Assembly (NCBI GenBank): GCA_021790995.1
Contig: JAJYFA010000005.1
Location: forward strand, 1 to 59,350
Direction: 5' to 3'
From: Acidobacteriota bacterium
GTDB lineage: Bacteria; Acidobacteriota; Terriglobia; Terriglobales; Acidobacteriaceae
DNA: 59,350 nt
Each line of letters opens with the position of its first letter. Within the stretch, counting starts at the first letter, position 1. Below the pieces are notes generated by a model, which saw only the letters and a list, made by a program, of their open reading frames with translations, was not told the DNA's origin and did not search any database. This document shows positions 1 to 9,740 of this stretch, one piece after another. A program made the translations under genes and the position numbers.

Positions 1-1
1 C

Positions 2-100
2 CACACCGCGCAGGATACGATGGATAAGATCAGCGCGCACAGTTTAACCATCGACGGCGATGTGTTTATGGAGACGATCCGGCTGATCGATCAGCGGTGA
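2..100 (+). CDS. C-terminal end of an M28-like metallopeptidase (partial)
   Basis: The frame is open from the window edge and encodes 32 residues ending in TGA at 98-100. The residues HTAQDTMDKISAHSL followed by an amphipathic helix ending in IRLIDQR resemble the extreme C-terminus of M28 aminopeptidase/glutaminyl-cyclase-like proteins, where an H-T-x-x-D-T motif holds a zinc-ligand His. Only the tail is visible, so substrate and localisation cannot be judged. It points in the same direction as mtnP but is separated from it by repeat DNA. Confidence 0.55.
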   Translation, partial: HTAQDTMDKISAHSLTIDGDVFMETIRLIDQR

Positions 101-105
101 AGAAC

Positions 106-153
106 AGCTTCCAGCTTCCAGCTTCCAGCTTCCAGCTTCCAGCTTCTAGCTTT
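106..153. repeat. Tandem heptanucleotide repeat AGCTTCC
   Basis: Five perfect head-to-tail copies of AGCTTCC (106-140) are followed by the variants AGCTTCT and AGCTTT. The array lies in the gap between the peptidase tail and mtnP. A complementary sequence lies at 192-218, so a transcript could fold the two blocks together. Confidence 0.85.
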
Positions 154-191
154 GCATCGCGGAGCTCCGATAAGGTCTCCTCGGCAAGAAC

Positions 192-218
192 AAGCTGGAA
201 GCTAGCAGCTAGAAGCTT
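192..218. repeat. Inverted counterpart of the AGCTTCC array
   Basis: This block begins AAGCTGGAAGCTAGC, ends AGCTAGAAGCTT, and is itself nearly palindromic. It is largely the reverse complement of the array at 106-153. The spacing of about 40 nt would allow a long imperfect stem upstream of the mtnP ribosome-binding site at 229-235. Confidence 0.7.
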
Positions 219-240
219 GCGGTAATTAAAGGAGCATTAA

Positions 241-1122
<882 letters not shown>

Positions 1123-1200
1123 ATGTCATCTATAAGCGCATGATCGGTGACGGCTCACGCCGAGCGTCCCTCGATCTTCTTTTCTCCGGCCGTGCAGCGC

Positions 1201-1443
1201 CTACAGGTCGAGCGTCTTCAGCAAATCGGCAACGCTCATGCCATGATGGGCGGCAATGCGTTTGAGAATGCCGGAGAGAGTGCCTGCTTTGATTGGGCGA
1301 TGATGGGGAATGACTTCGTGGTTTTCGCCGTCGCGCCGGGTTGTGACGCGAATGTGGGAACCTGTTTGCCGGGTGGCTGTATAGCCCAAAGCGCCCAAGG
1401 CTTTGACGAGGCGCGGTCCGTCCACGTCGCGCGGCAGCTTCAT
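1201..1443 (-). CDS. hicA: HicA-type mRNA interferase toxin
   Basis: This 80-residue basic protein has the HicA dsRBD-like fold signature: an N-terminal helix with LVKALGALGY, then RQTGSHIRV with the catalytic-type His of the G-S-H motif, then a second strand ending in IPHHRPIKAGTLSGILKRI. HicA toxins cleave mRNA or tmRNA when not bound by HicB. The start codon overlaps the hicB stop by 4 bp (ATGA), so the pair is translationally coupled with the antitoxin gene first. It is a typical small chromosomal toxin-antitoxin unit. Confidence 0.9.
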   Translation of the reverse strand: MKLPRDVDGPRLVKALGALGYTATRQTGSHIRVTTRRDGENHEVIPHHRPIKAGTLSGILKRIAAHHGMSVADLLKTLDL

Positions 1444-1652
1444 GCCGCCAGGATCTCTTCGCGCACAAAGTGAAGGCGGATCATCTTCGGAGCCTGCATG
1501 GTCTCGTCGAAGTAGCAGTTGACCGCATCCTTGACCATCGCGCGCAGCTCCTCCAGCGTCTCTGCCTGCGTGTGAATGCCGTAGCCCAAGGCGTTGGCCG
1601 TGTAGCCGCCATCCACCTCGTCTTCGCGCACCTCAAAAATGATCTCGCTCAT
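1440..1652 (-). CDS. hicB: HicB-family antitoxin (short form)
   Basis: This 70-residue acidic protein has the HicB partial RNase-H-like core: strands around IIFEVRE and GGYTANALGYGIHTQAETLEELRAMVKD, where the last helix is the most conserved part. It ends soon after the core and carries no C-terminal ribbon-helix-helix or HTH domain, unlike full-length HicB. It presumably neutralises the downstream HicA. Whether it can bind DNA and autoregulate is doubtful. I set the start at ATG 1650-1652; a much longer frame continues upstream but is antisense to the kinase gene. Confidence 0.85.
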   Translation of the reverse strand: MSEIIFEVREDEVDGGYTANALGYGIHTQAETLEELRAMVKDAVNCYFDETMQAPKMIRLHFVREEILAA

Positions 1653-1820
1653 TGGATTTCTTGTCCTGCCTTGCTCAATCCTAGCATCACCCCGAATGCA
1701 AACCAAACAGGAGTTCGACAGGGGGCCGTGGCCAGGCTGCACGGTGAGACCGGAACCCGAAGCGCCGGAGCGACAGCGGTAAACTCCCTTGATATAACCT
1801 AACTGAAGAAAGCAGGAAAA

Positions 1821-2744
1821 ATGTCCATCACCGTCGTCGGTAGCGTCGCATACGACACCATTGAAACCCCGGCCGGGCGCCGCGAGCGTTGCCTGGGCGG
1901 AGCCGCCACTTATTTCTCGCTCTCCGCGAGCTTCTTCACCGATGTTCGCGTCATCGCCGTTGTCGGCGACGATTTCGGTCCCGAACAGCAATCCGTCTTC
2001 GCCGCGCGCAACATCGATACACGCGGCATCGAGCACACCACCGGCAAAAGCTTCTTCTGGGAAGGTTCCTATCTCGAAAATCTGAACGAAGCCAGGACGC
2101 ATAACACTGAACTCAACGTCTTTGCGTCGTTCGATCCGAAGATTCCCGGCGCCTACCGAGATTCCGAGTTTCTTTTCCTCGCCAACATCGATCCCGTCCT
2201 GCAGCGGCGCGTACGCGAGGCGATGCCGGACGTGAAGCTCGTCGCCGGCGACACCATGAACTACTGGATCAATGGCCATCGCCCGGCTCTGCTTGAGGTG
2301 TTGAAGGGCCTTGACATACTCCTCATCAATGACACCGAAGCCCGCATGCTCGCCGGCAACAATAATCTTGTGCAGGCCGCCCGCGCCGTGATGGCTCTTG
2401 GGCCGCGCTTCCTTGTCATCAAGCACGGCGAATACGGAGCTACGTTCTTCCACGGCTCAGGCAAAGGCAAAACGGGCGAGCACACCTTCAGGGCGCCTGC
2501 CCTGCCGCTGGAGCAGGTCGTCGATCCCACCGGCGCGGGAGACAGCTTTGCCGGCGGCTTTTTCGGCTACCTCGCCGCGCAGCCGGAACTCACGCCCGGC
2601 GCCTTCCGCCGCGCCATGTTTTACGGTAGCGTCATGGGATCGTTCGCCTGCGAGCGCTTCGGTACCGACCGATTGCAACAGCTCTCGCGCCCTGAGATCG
2701 ACGCGCGCTTTGAAGTCTTCCGTGAGCTTACGCACCTTGACTGA
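1821..2744 (+). CDS. PfkB-family carbohydrate/nucleoside kinase
   Basis: This 307-aa ribokinase-superfamily kinase transfers phosphate from ATP to a sugar or nucleoside hydroxyl. It has the N-terminal substrate site with GSVAYDTIETPAG and LGGAATYFSLSA, and the C-terminal PfkB signature DPTGAGDSFAGGFF, which carries the anion-hole GAGD and the catalytic Asp. The substrate cannot be read from sequence. Proximity to mtnP makes a nucleoside or methylthioribose-like substrate conceivable, but hicBA lies between them. The leader contains AGGA 5' of the ATG and a TATAAC box near 1793. The downstream membrane gene overlaps its end, suggesting cotranscription. Confidence 0.85.
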   Translation: MSITVVGSVAYDTIETPAGRRERCLGGAATYFSLSASFFTDVRVIAVVGDDFGPEQQSVFAARNIDTRGIEHTTGKSFFWEGSYLENLNEARTHNTELNVFASFDPKIPGAYRDSEFLFLANIDPVLQRRVREAMPDVKLVAGDTMNYWINGHRPALLEVLKGLDILLINDTEARMLAGNNNLVQAARAVMALGPRFLVIKHGEYGATFFHGSGKGKTGEHTFRAPALPLEQVVDPTGAGDSFAGGFFGYLAAQPELTPGAFRRAMFYGSVMGSFACERFGTDRLQQLSRPEIDARFEVFRELTHLD

Positions 2745-4515
2745 TCGTCGCATCTCCAGCGCCGAAGGCTGGCTGGTCCTTGCCTTCTCCATGGCCGCCT
2801 CGTTCGCCGCCATTGTCTGGAGCTGGAACCACGCGGCGATGCTCAACTACGGCGACGCCGTGGCACACCTTCATATCGCGCGCCGCGTTCTGGACTCGCG
2901 CACCGCGCGCTTCACCGAGCTCGGATCGGTTTGGCTGCCGCTGCCGCATATTTTGCTGATTCCTTTCGTACAGGACTACGCATGGTGGGCCAGCGGACTG
3001 GCCGGCGTCATTCCTTCGGCGCTAGCTTACATCGCCTCCTGCGCCGGCATCTATCGCCTTGCGCGCCACTGGCTCAATCCCGCGCCCTCCGCGCTCGCGC
3101 TCGCTTTCTTTGCGCTCAATCCCAACCTGCTCTATTTGCAAACCACGGCCATGACGGAGCCGCTCTTTCTCTGCGAGGTTATCTGGATCGTGGTCTGGCT
3201 CGTGGAGTGGCGGCTTGCGCTCGACGAAAGTCCGCCGCAAGCAACGCGCCTGCAACTTCAGATTGCCGCCGTACTCGTCGCTGCCATCTTCACTCGCTAC
3301 GACGGCTGGATCATCGCGCTCATCGCATGGACCGGCATCGGCATCGCTTTGTTGAAGCGCGGCCGCCTGCGCCGCTCGCCCTTGTTTTGGCTGGCCAGCG
3401 TGGCCGTCGTCGCTGCGCCGATTGCCTGGTTTGTCTACAACTCGGCCGGCTTTGGCGACTGGCTCTTCTTCGCCCGCGGCCCTTACTCGGCCAAGGCCAT
3501 CGAGATGCGCACGGCCGCGCATGGCACAGGACCGTTGCATCCCGGCTGGCGCAATCCGTGGGTGGCGCTGCTCTTTTACGTGAAGGTTTCAGAGCTGGAC
3601 GCCGTTCTCGCGCCCGCGTGGGGAAATCTCTGGGGCAATCTGATTCTCGCGCTTGGCGCCGCCGGCTTCGCCGCTGCCTGGATTGCTGAAAAGGCATCGG
3701 CGCATCGCCGCGCTCTCGCCTGGACCGCACTTCTTTGGCTGCCCGTTCCCTTCTACGCGTGGTCGGTCGCCTACGGCTCGGTCCCCATCTTCTTACCTGC
3801 GTGGTGGCCGTTTACTTACTACAACACGCGCTACGGCATGGAGCTGCTCCCGGCTCTCGCGCTCGGCGTGGGCTTCGCTGCCCGTTTTACCGTCGCTGCG
3901 GTTGATCGCTGGCAGGGCCGCAAATTTGCGCAATTTCTGCCCGACATCGCCTTAGCCGTTCTCTTTGTTCTTGCCGGGATCAACGTCTCAAGCCTTCTGC
4001 GTCGCGGTCCAATCGTCTACGCGGAAAGCACCCGCAACCTCGAAGCGCGCCTGCCTTACGACGAAGCCATCCCTCCGTTCCTTCGCGACCTGCTTCGCAC
4101 GGTCCCGCATGCCACGGTGCTGATGAACACCTCGACCTATCCCGAGATCGTTGCGTTCACCGGCATTCCCCTGCGCCAGACCATCAACGAGGGCGATCTT
4201 GAGATCTGGCGTGCTGCGCTTCTGGCGCCCGCGGCTCACGCCGCTATTGTGGTCGCATGGGATGGCGACGAGGTCGACCGCGCTGTCAAAGCCCATCCCG
4301 AGGGACTCGCAGTCGCTGGCCGCTTCACCGCCAGTGGACAGCCCTCAGCCACCGTCTATGTTTCCATGGCGGTTTTCACACCCGCGCCCAATCCGCCCGC
4401 CTCCAATGCCGGCCACGACCCTGGCCCTCCCACTGCAGGATTTCATCCGGGTGCATCCAGCACTTACATGGCCTTTCCGGCTCCGGATGCAGGCAATCGC
4501 GACCCCGATCGCTGA
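2722..4515 (+). CDS. Polytopic membrane glycosyltransferase-like protein
   Basis: This protein of about 597 residues has roughly ten hydrophobic segments, a first helix near LVLAFSMAASFAAIVWSW, and a loop with NYGDAVAHLHIARRVLD that places an acidic pair after the first membrane span. That layout is typical of GT39/ArnT-like lipid-linked sugar transferases (GT-C fold). FTRYDGWI and YNTRYGMELLPA are further conserved-looking loop motifs. The last 60 residues are Pro-rich and soluble. I place the start at GTG 2722, overlapping the kinase by 23 bp; TTG 2737 or ATG 2791 are alternatives. Donor and acceptor are unknown. Confidence 0.6.
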   Translation: MSLRTLTDRRISSAEGWLVLAFSMAASFAAIVWSWNHAAMLNYGDAVAHLHIARRVLDSRTARFTELGSVWLPLPHILLIPFVQDYAWWASGLAGVIPSALAYIASCAGIYRLARHWLNPAPSALALAFFALNPNLLYLQTTAMTEPLFLCEVIWIVVWLVEWRLALDESPPQATRLQLQIAAVLVAAIFTRYDGWIIALIAWTGIGIALLKRGRLRRSPLFWLASVAVVAAPIAWFVYNSAGFGDWLFFARGPYSAKAIEMRTAAHGTGPLHPGWRNPWVALLFYVKVSELDAVLAPAWGNLWGNLILALGAAGFAAAWIAEKASAHRRALAWTALLWLPVPFYAWSVAYGSVPIFLPAWWPFTYYNTRYGMELLPALALGVGFAARFTVAAVDRWQGRKFAQFLPDIALAVLFVLAGINVSSLLRRGPIVYAESTRNLEARLPYDEAIPPFLRDLLRTVPHATVLMNTSTYPEIVAFTGIPLRQTINEGDLEIWRAALLAPAAHAAIVVAWDGDEVDRAVKAHPEGLAVAGRFTASGQPSATVYVSMAVFTPAPNPPASNAGHDPGPPTAGFHPGASSTYMAFPAPDAGNRDPDR

Positions 4516-4562
4516 CCCCTGACCACTGAAACCAGAAACCTATAATTCAACTTGGAGGCAGA

Positions 4563-5396
4563 TTGATTCCGTTTACCAAAGCTCACGCCTGTGGCAACGA
4601 CTTTCTCATCGTGACGGAAGACGATGCGGGCGATCTCGATCGCGCCGAACTCACCCGCCGTCTTTGCCAGCGCAACACGGGCATCGGCGCCGACGGCATC
4701 GAGTTCTTCGCATGGGTCAACCGGAATTCGCCCGGCCCCAGATCCGGCCGTATCCGCCTGCACAACGCCGACGGCTCCATCGCCGAACTCAGCGGCAACG
4801 GCACGCGCTGCGTGGCCGCGTGGATGGCTGCAACTCTCGGCTCCGTGGCCGGTGACAAGCTCGAAATCCTCACCGACGCCGGCCCGCGCGTCTGCCACGT
4901 CGATCGTGTGCACGAGGGCGGCGCCTTCACGGTCGACGTGACCACCGGCATGGGTATTCCTCGCTTCGCTCCTCACACGCTCAAGCTTTCTGACGGTAAC
5001 GAAGTGATCGGCGTCGAAGTTTCCACGGGCAATCCGCACTTTGTCATCCTGGTCGATCATGCGGACTTCACTGTTGCAGGCAAGACCTGGCAAACCATCG
5101 GCGCTGAGATCTGCACGCACCGCGACTTTCCACGCCAGACCAACGTCGAGTTTGTGCGTGCGGTGAATGAGCGGGAGATCGAAATCCGCATCTTCGAGCG
5201 CGGCGTGGGACCAACCACCTCCTCCGGCACCGGCAGCTCCGCCTCGGCAACGGCCGCGCTTGCCTTGCGCCGCTGTACATCGCCGATCACGGTCGCCGCT
5301 CCCGGCGGTGCGCAAACTGTCGCATGGAGCGGGCCGGGCGACGAGCTTTTCCTTACCGGCCCCGCAACGCTCATCGCCCGCGGAGAGGCGTGGTGA
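4563..5396 (+). CDS. dapF: Diaminopimelate epimerase, second catalytic Cys replaced by Ser
   Basis: DapF interconverts LL- and meso-diaminopimelate for lysine and peptidoglycan synthesis. The 277-aa protein has the DapF duplicated fold with HACGNDF, the first catalytic Cys in SGNGTRC (Cys83), and the second active-site loop ERGVGPTTSSGTGSS. In classical DapF that loop reads ACG(T/S)GAC and holds the second catalytic Cys; here the position is Ser221. The start is TTG with a strong GGAGG at 4554-4558. The gene is followed after 1 bp by ldcA and then mpl, so it belongs to a DAP/murein operon. That supports a true DapF role despite the substitution. Confidence 0.87.
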   Translation: MIPFTKAHACGNDFLIVTEDDAGDLDRAELTRRLCQRNTGIGADGIEFFAWVNRNSPGPRSGRIRLHNADGSIAELSGNGTRCVAAWMAATLGSVAGDKLEILTDAGPRVCHVDRVHEGGAFTVDVTTGMGIPRFAPHTLKLSDGNEVIGVEVSTGNPHFVILVDHADFTVAGKTWQTIGAEICTHRDFPRQTNVEFVRAVNEREIEIRIFERGVGPTTSSGTGSSASATAALALRRCTSPITVAAPGGAQTVAWSGPGDELFLTGPATLIARGEAW

Positions 5397-5397
5397 G

Positions 5398-6342
5398 ATG
5401 GCGAATCCGATCAAACCGCTGTCCGTCCCGCCCGACGCGGTCATCGCTCTTGTCGCCCCGGCCTCGGCTGCGCAGCCAGACCGCATCGAGCGCGGCTACG
5501 CAGCCTTGCAGGCTCTCGGCTTCGCTCCTCAACTGGCCGCGCGCTCTCTCTGTCGCGGGCCGCTCTACTTTGCGGGAACGCCCGCGGAGCGCCTCGCCGA
5601 TTTTCACGCTGCGTTTGCCGATTCAGCCACAAGCGCCGTCATGGCGCTGCGCGGCGGTTACGGCTCGAATTACCTCCTCAGTGGCCTCGACCTCTCGATC
5701 GTCGCCGCACACCCCAAACCCTTTTTTGCTTATAGCGATCTGACCGGCGTCCAGCTCTTTCTTCTCGACAGGCTGGGCCTTCCCACGTTCCACGGCCCCA
5801 TGCTTGCCGCCGATTTTTATCGCGAAGACGGCGTGCATCTGGAGAGCTTCCGCGCAGCGATTGCAGGCCAACCCTACACGCTCGGCTCGGCCGAGGGCCT
5901 CCGCGTCCTCAAGCGCACTCAAGCACAAACATCCGTTACCGGCACCCTCTACGGCGGTTGTCTCAGCATTCTCGTTTCCTTGCTGGGCACACCGTGGGAG
6001 CCTGCAACCGAGAACAAGCTGCTCTTCCTGGAAGACACCGGCGCCAAGCCTTATCAGATTGACCGGATGCTGTGGCAGTTGCGCGCCGCGGGCAAGCTCG
6101 CCGGCGCCAGCGGCATCGTCTTCGGCGAGATGCTCAATTGCGCCTCGCCCGGAGCCGACGCGGACCTTCTCGATCGCGCGATCCTGAGCGCGCTCGACGG
6201 CCTCGACATCCCCATCGCCATCGGACTTCGCTCGGGCCACGTCTCGCGCCAGAACGTTACGCTTACTTTAGGCGTGGCAGCCGAACTGACTACGGACGGC
6301 GAAGCGACGCTCGCCCTCCTCGAACCGGCGGTGACGAAGTGA
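5398..6342 (+). CDS. ldcA: LD-carboxypeptidase, S66 family
   Basis: This cytosolic serine peptidase removes the terminal D-Ala from murein tetrapeptides, yielding the tripeptide that Mpl re-uses. The protein is 314 aa. The nucleophile elbow is FAYSDLTG (Ser113), followed by PTFHGPM. The catalytic Glu lies in LFLEDTGAKPYQIDRML and the catalytic His in RSGHVSRQN near residue 282, giving the S66 Ser-Glu-His triad. The chosen ATG begins 1 bp after the dapF stop; an upstream in-frame Met lies inside dapF and is unlikely. It overlaps mpl by 4 bp. Confidence 0.92.
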   Translation: MANPIKPLSVPPDAVIALVAPASAAQPDRIERGYAALQALGFAPQLAARSLCRGPLYFAGTPAERLADFHAAFADSATSAVMALRGGYGSNYLLSGLDLSIVAAHPKPFFAYSDLTGVQLFLLDRLGLPTFHGPMLAADFYREDGVHLESFRAAIAGQPYTLGSAEGLRVLKRTQAQTSVTGTLYGGCLSILVSLLGTPWEPATENKLLFLEDTGAKPYQIDRMLWQLRAAGKLAGASGIVFGEMLNCASPGADADLLDRAILSALDGLDIPIAIGLRSGHVSRQNVTLTLGVAAELTTDGEATLALLEPAVTK

Positions 6343-7784
6343 CCTCTACCCCACGCCACATCCATCTCATCGGCATCTGCGGCACTGCCATGGCCTCGCT
6401 GGCCGGCCTGCTGCAACTCCGCGGCCATCGCATTACGGGCTCCGACAAGGCCGCTTATCCTCCCATGAGCGATCTGCTCCGCTCGCTCGGCATTCCCATC
6501 CTCGAGCCCTTCGCTGAAGCAAACCTCACGCCCACGCCCGCCCTTGTCGTCATCGGCAATGCGATCTCGCGCGGCAATCCCGAGGTCGAGCGCGTCCTCG
6601 ACGAGCGCATTCCCTTCACTTCCGTGTCTGCGCTGCTGCGCGAGGAGTTCCTCCGCGGCCGCTCGCCCCTGGTCGTCGCCGGCACCCACGGCAAAACCAC
6701 CACCACTTCGATGCTCGCGTGGATCTACCAGACCGCCGCGAAAGAGAATCCCGCGCTCGAGCCGTCATTCCTGATCGGCGGCGTTGCGGAGAACTTTGGA
6801 TCGAGCTTCCAGCTTCGCCCCACCGAGCCCTTCATTCTCGAAGGCGATGAGTACGACACTGCCTTCTTCGACAAAGGGCCCAAATTTCTCCATTACTTCC
6901 CCGACGCGCTCATCCTCACCCACGTCGAGTTTGACCACGCCGACATCTATGCCGATCTCGATGCTGTCAAAACCGCCTTCAAGCGCCTCGTGAATCTGGT
7001 TCCCCGTCGCGGCCTCATCGTGGCTTACGATGGCAACGACAGCGTCACGGAGTGTGTGAGCCGAGCTTTCTGCCGCGTCGAACGCTACGGTTTCAGCGAG
7101 ACCGCCTACTGGCGCATCCGCAATCTGCGCTATGCAAGTGGGCAGACGCAATGGGAGGTGCATCGCGACGGCGCTCTCTGGGCCGAGTTTGCGATGAGCC
7201 TGGCTGGCGAACACAACGCTCTAAACGCCACTGCAGCCGCGGCCCTTGCTGCCGGCCAGGGTATTTCGAAAAAGTCCATCGCCGCGGCTCTCTCCACCTT
7301 CAAGAGCGTCAAGCGCCGCCTTGAGGTGCGCGACCGGGTCCACGGCATCACGCTGATTGAGGACTTCGCGCACCACCCCACCGCGATTCGCGAAACGCTG
7401 AGGGCCCTGCGCTCTGTCTATCCGCAGTCGCGCCTCTGGGCAGTTCTCGAACCCCGTTCCAACACGCTGCGCCGCAAGGTGCTCGCGGCTGATCTTGTTG
7501 CGAGCCTGCGCCGTGCCGATCGCGTGGTGCTGGCCGGCATCTACCAGCAGGAGCGCATTCCCGAGCCAGAGCGTCTGCACCCAGAAGAGATCGTGGCAGC
7601 GCTCAACGGCGCGGGAACGCCCGCTGAACTTCATCCCAACGCCGACGCAATCGTTGCCGCCCTCGCGCCGCAACTTGCCTCCGGCGACGTTGTGGTCATC
7701 CTCTCGAATGGCGGCTTCGACGGCATCTACACAAAGCTCCCCGCGCGCCTGCGCGCTGACGCGCAAAAAGGGCTGCTCGCGTGA
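6339..7784 (+). CDS. mpl: UDP-MurNAc:L-Ala-gamma-D-Glu-mDAP ligase
   Basis: Mpl attaches the recycled murein tripeptide directly to UDP-MurNAc, bypassing MurC, MurD and MurE. The 481-aa protein has the Mur-ligase Rossmann N-domain (IHLIGICGTAMASLAGLL), the central ATPase P-loop GTHGKTTTTSM near residue 110, and EGDEYDTAFFDKGPKF, which is characteristic of Mpl rather than MurC. The C-domain contains EDFAHHPTAIRETL. The start is GTG at 6339, overlapping the ldcA stop as GTGA. Together dapF, ldcA and mpl form a compact mDAP and murein-recycling operon. Transcription likely ends at the hairpin that covers its stop codon. Confidence 0.93.
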   Translation: MTSTPRHIHLIGICGTAMASLAGLLQLRGHRITGSDKAAYPPMSDLLRSLGIPILEPFAEANLTPTPALVVIGNAISRGNPEVERVLDERIPFTSVSALLREEFLRGRSPLVVAGTHGKTTTTSMLAWIYQTAAKENPALEPSFLIGGVAENFGSSFQLRPTEPFILEGDEYDTAFFDKGPKFLHYFPDALILTHVEFDHADIYADLDAVKTAFKRLVNLVPRRGLIVAYDGNDSVTECVSRAFCRVERYGFSETAYWRIRNLRYASGQTQWEVHRDGALWAEFAMSLAGEHNALNATAAAALAAGQGISKKSIAAALSTFKSVKRRLEVRDRVHGITLIEDFAHHPTAIRETLRALRSVYPQSRLWAVLEPRSNTLRRKVLAADLVASLRRADRVVLAGIYQQERIPEPERLHPEEIVAALNGAGTPAELHPNADAIVAALAPQLASGDVVVILSNGGFDGIYTKLPARLRADAQKGLLA

Positions 7785-7796
7785 GCAGCCCTTTTT
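7765..7796. terminator. Bidirectional intrinsic terminator after mpl and ftsH
   Basis: A perfect 14-bp inverted repeat (AAAAAGGGCTGCTC, 4-nt loop, mirror arm) ends in TTTTT on the plus strand and, because its outer bases are A on the other side, also in a U-run on the minus strand. The mpl TGA (7782-7784) lies inside it. It sits between the convergent mpl and ftsH genes and can serve both. Confidence 0.92.
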
Positions 7797-7814
7797 GACC
7801 ACTGACCACTGTTC

Positions 7815-9740
7815 TTACGCCGGTGAGGGCGATCCCTCGGGAATGCTGCCTGCGCCGCCGCGGCTCTCAGGTTTCAGAACCTGCTGCTGGCTGCCATCGC
7901 CGTCCGAGGGCGCGGCCAGCGAAGAGCGCAACGGGGGCAGTTCCTTGCCCTCGATGAGCAGCCTTAGCTCTTCCGCGTCGATGGTTTCGCGTTCCAGCAA
8001 TGCCGCCGCGATACGGTGCATGGCGTCCTGATTGGCCTCAAGAATCGTATGCGCCGACTGGTAGGCTTCGTCGATCAGGCGGCGAACTTCAAGATCGATC
8101 TGCCGTGCCGTCTCCTCGGAGAAGTCGCGATGCTGCGCGATCTCGCGGCCCAGGAAGATCTGCTCTTCCTTCTTGCCGAAGGTGAGCGGTCCCAGACGGC
8201 TCATGCCGTACTCGCACACCATGGAGCGCGCCAGCTCTGTGGCCCGTTCGATGTCGTTGCCTGCGCCAGTCGACATCTGATTCAGGAAGATCTCCTCTGC
8301 CACACGCCCGCCGTACATCATGGCGAGCCGCGATTCAAGATACTCGCGGGTGTAGTTATGGCGGTCGTCGGGCAGATGCACTGTCACGCCAAGCGCCATA
8401 CCGCGCGGAATGATGGTGACCTTGTGCACCGGGTCGGAGTGCTCGCGCTTCACAGACACCAGCGCGTGGCCGGCCTCGTGGTACGCCGTCACCCTCTTTT
8501 CCTCGTCGGAGAGCAGCATCGACTTCCGCTCGGCGCCCATCAGCACTTTGTCCTTGGCCAGCTCGAAGTCGTACATCGTTACCTGCTTGCGGTTCATGCG
8601 CGCGGCGTTCAGCGCAGCCTCGTTGACCATGTTGGCAAGGTCGGCACCGCTGAATCCCGGTGTGCCGCGGGCAAGAACGTTGAGGTTTGAGTCTTCGCTC
8701 GCCGGCACCTTCTTCACGTGAACCTTGAGGATCTCCTCGCGCCCACGCACATCGGGCAGGCCGACGACCACGCGGCGATCGAAGCGGCCGGGCCTGAGCA
8801 GCGCGGGATCGAGCACGTCGGGCCGGTTCGTTGCGGCCACCAGAATCACGCCGTCGTTCGACTCGAAGCCGTCCATCTCCACCAGCAACTGGTTGAGCGT
8901 CTGCTCGCGCTCGTCGTGCCCGCCACCGAGGCCCGCGCCGCGATGACGGCCCACAGCGTCGATCTCGTCGATGAAGATGATGCAGGGAGCGTTCTTCTTG
9001 CCCTGCTCGAAGAGGTCGCGCACGCGGCTTGCGCCCACGCCCACAAACATCTCCACAAAATCCGAGCCGGAGATCGAGAAGAACGGAACATTGGCCTCGC
9101 CGGCCACAGCGCGCGCCAGCAGCGTCTTGCCAGTGCCCGGAGGTCCAACCAGCAGCACGCCCTTCGGAATGCGCCCGCCCAGCTTCTGGAACTTCTGCGG
9201 TTCGCGCAGATACTCGATGATCTCCTTCAGCTCTTCCTTGGCCTCATCCACGCCCGCCACGTCTTTGAACGTCACCTTCTTTTGCTGCATCGAGAGCAGC
9301 CGCGCGCGGCTCTTGCCGAACGAAAGCGCCTTGTTGCCACCCGACTGCATCTGGCGCAGCATGAAGAACCACACCAGGATGATGAGCACGAACGGGCCCA
9401 CGTTGATCAACAGCGGGAGCAGGAAGTTGCTCTGCTCGGGCTTGATGGTGAAGTTGACCCTGTGGCTGGGGTCCAGCATGGCCTTCATGAGGTCTTCGTC
9501 GTTCGCCGGCAGTGTGGTGTGGAACTCGTCCTTGGGCGAGGTCTTCAGGTGGCCTTTCAGGTCGTTGCCCTGGATGCTGGCGTCGAGCACCTGGCCGTTG
9601 ACGACCTTGTCGTAGAGATCGGAATACGAGTACTCGGCATCTTTGGTCATGCTGGCGCTCTTCGACACAATGGCCCACAGCATCAGCAGGCAGATTGCGA
9701 TAAACACCCAGAACATGATTGTTTTAGCGCTTGAGTTCAC
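7815..9740 (-). CDS. ftsH: ATP-dependent zinc metalloprotease FtsH
   Basis: This membrane-anchored AAA+ protease degrades misfolded membrane proteins and short-lived regulators. The chosen 641-aa product starts with a transmembrane helix ([18 protein letters not shown]), a periplasmic domain of about 80 residues, and a second helix ([17 protein letters not shown]). Then come the AAA module with Walker A GPPGTGKT near residue 200, Walker [11 protein letters not shown] and the second region of homology, followed by the M41 zinc site HEAGH near residue 420. I choose GTG at 9740 because GGAG at 9747-9750 precedes it by 6 nt; the frame is open further upstream. It follows tilS in the same direction across about 270 bp of gene-free DNA. 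Confidence 0.96.
   Translation of the reverse strand: MNSSAKTIMFWVFIAICLLMLWAIVSKSASMTKDAEYSYSDLYDKVVNGQVLDASIQGNDLKGHLKTSPKDEFHTTLPANDEDLMKAMLDPSHRVNFTIKPEQSNFLLPLLINVGPFVLIILVWFFMLRQMQSGGNKALSFGKSRARLLSMQQKKVTFKDVAGVDEAKEELKEIIEYLREPQKFQKLGGRIPKGVLLVGPPGTGKTLLARAVAGEANVPFFSISGSDFVEMFVGVGASRVRDLFEQGKKNAPCIIFIDEIDAVGRHRGAGLGGGHDEREQTLNQLLVEMDGFESNDGVILVAATNRPDVLDPALLRPGRFDRRVVVGLPDVRGREEILKVHVKKVPASEDSNLNVLARGTPGFSGADLANMVNEAALNAARMNRKQVTMYDFELAKDKVLMGAERKSMLLSDEEKRVTAYHEAGHALVSVKREHSDPVHKVTIIPRGMALGVTVHLPDDRHNYTREYLESRLAMMYGGRVAEEIFLNQMSTGAGNDIERATELARSMVCEYGMSRLGPLTFGKKEEQIFLGREIAQHRDFSEETARQIDLEVRRLIDEAYQSAHTILEANQDAMHRIAAALLERETIDAEELRLLIEGKELPPLRSSLAAPSDGDGSQQQVLKPESRGGAGSIPEGSPSPA

Noticed and set aside
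2398..2721. N-terminal extension of the membrane glycosyltransferase frame
   Set aside because: It lies wholly within the PfkB kinase gene in another frame and encodes Ser/Arg-rich shadow sequence.
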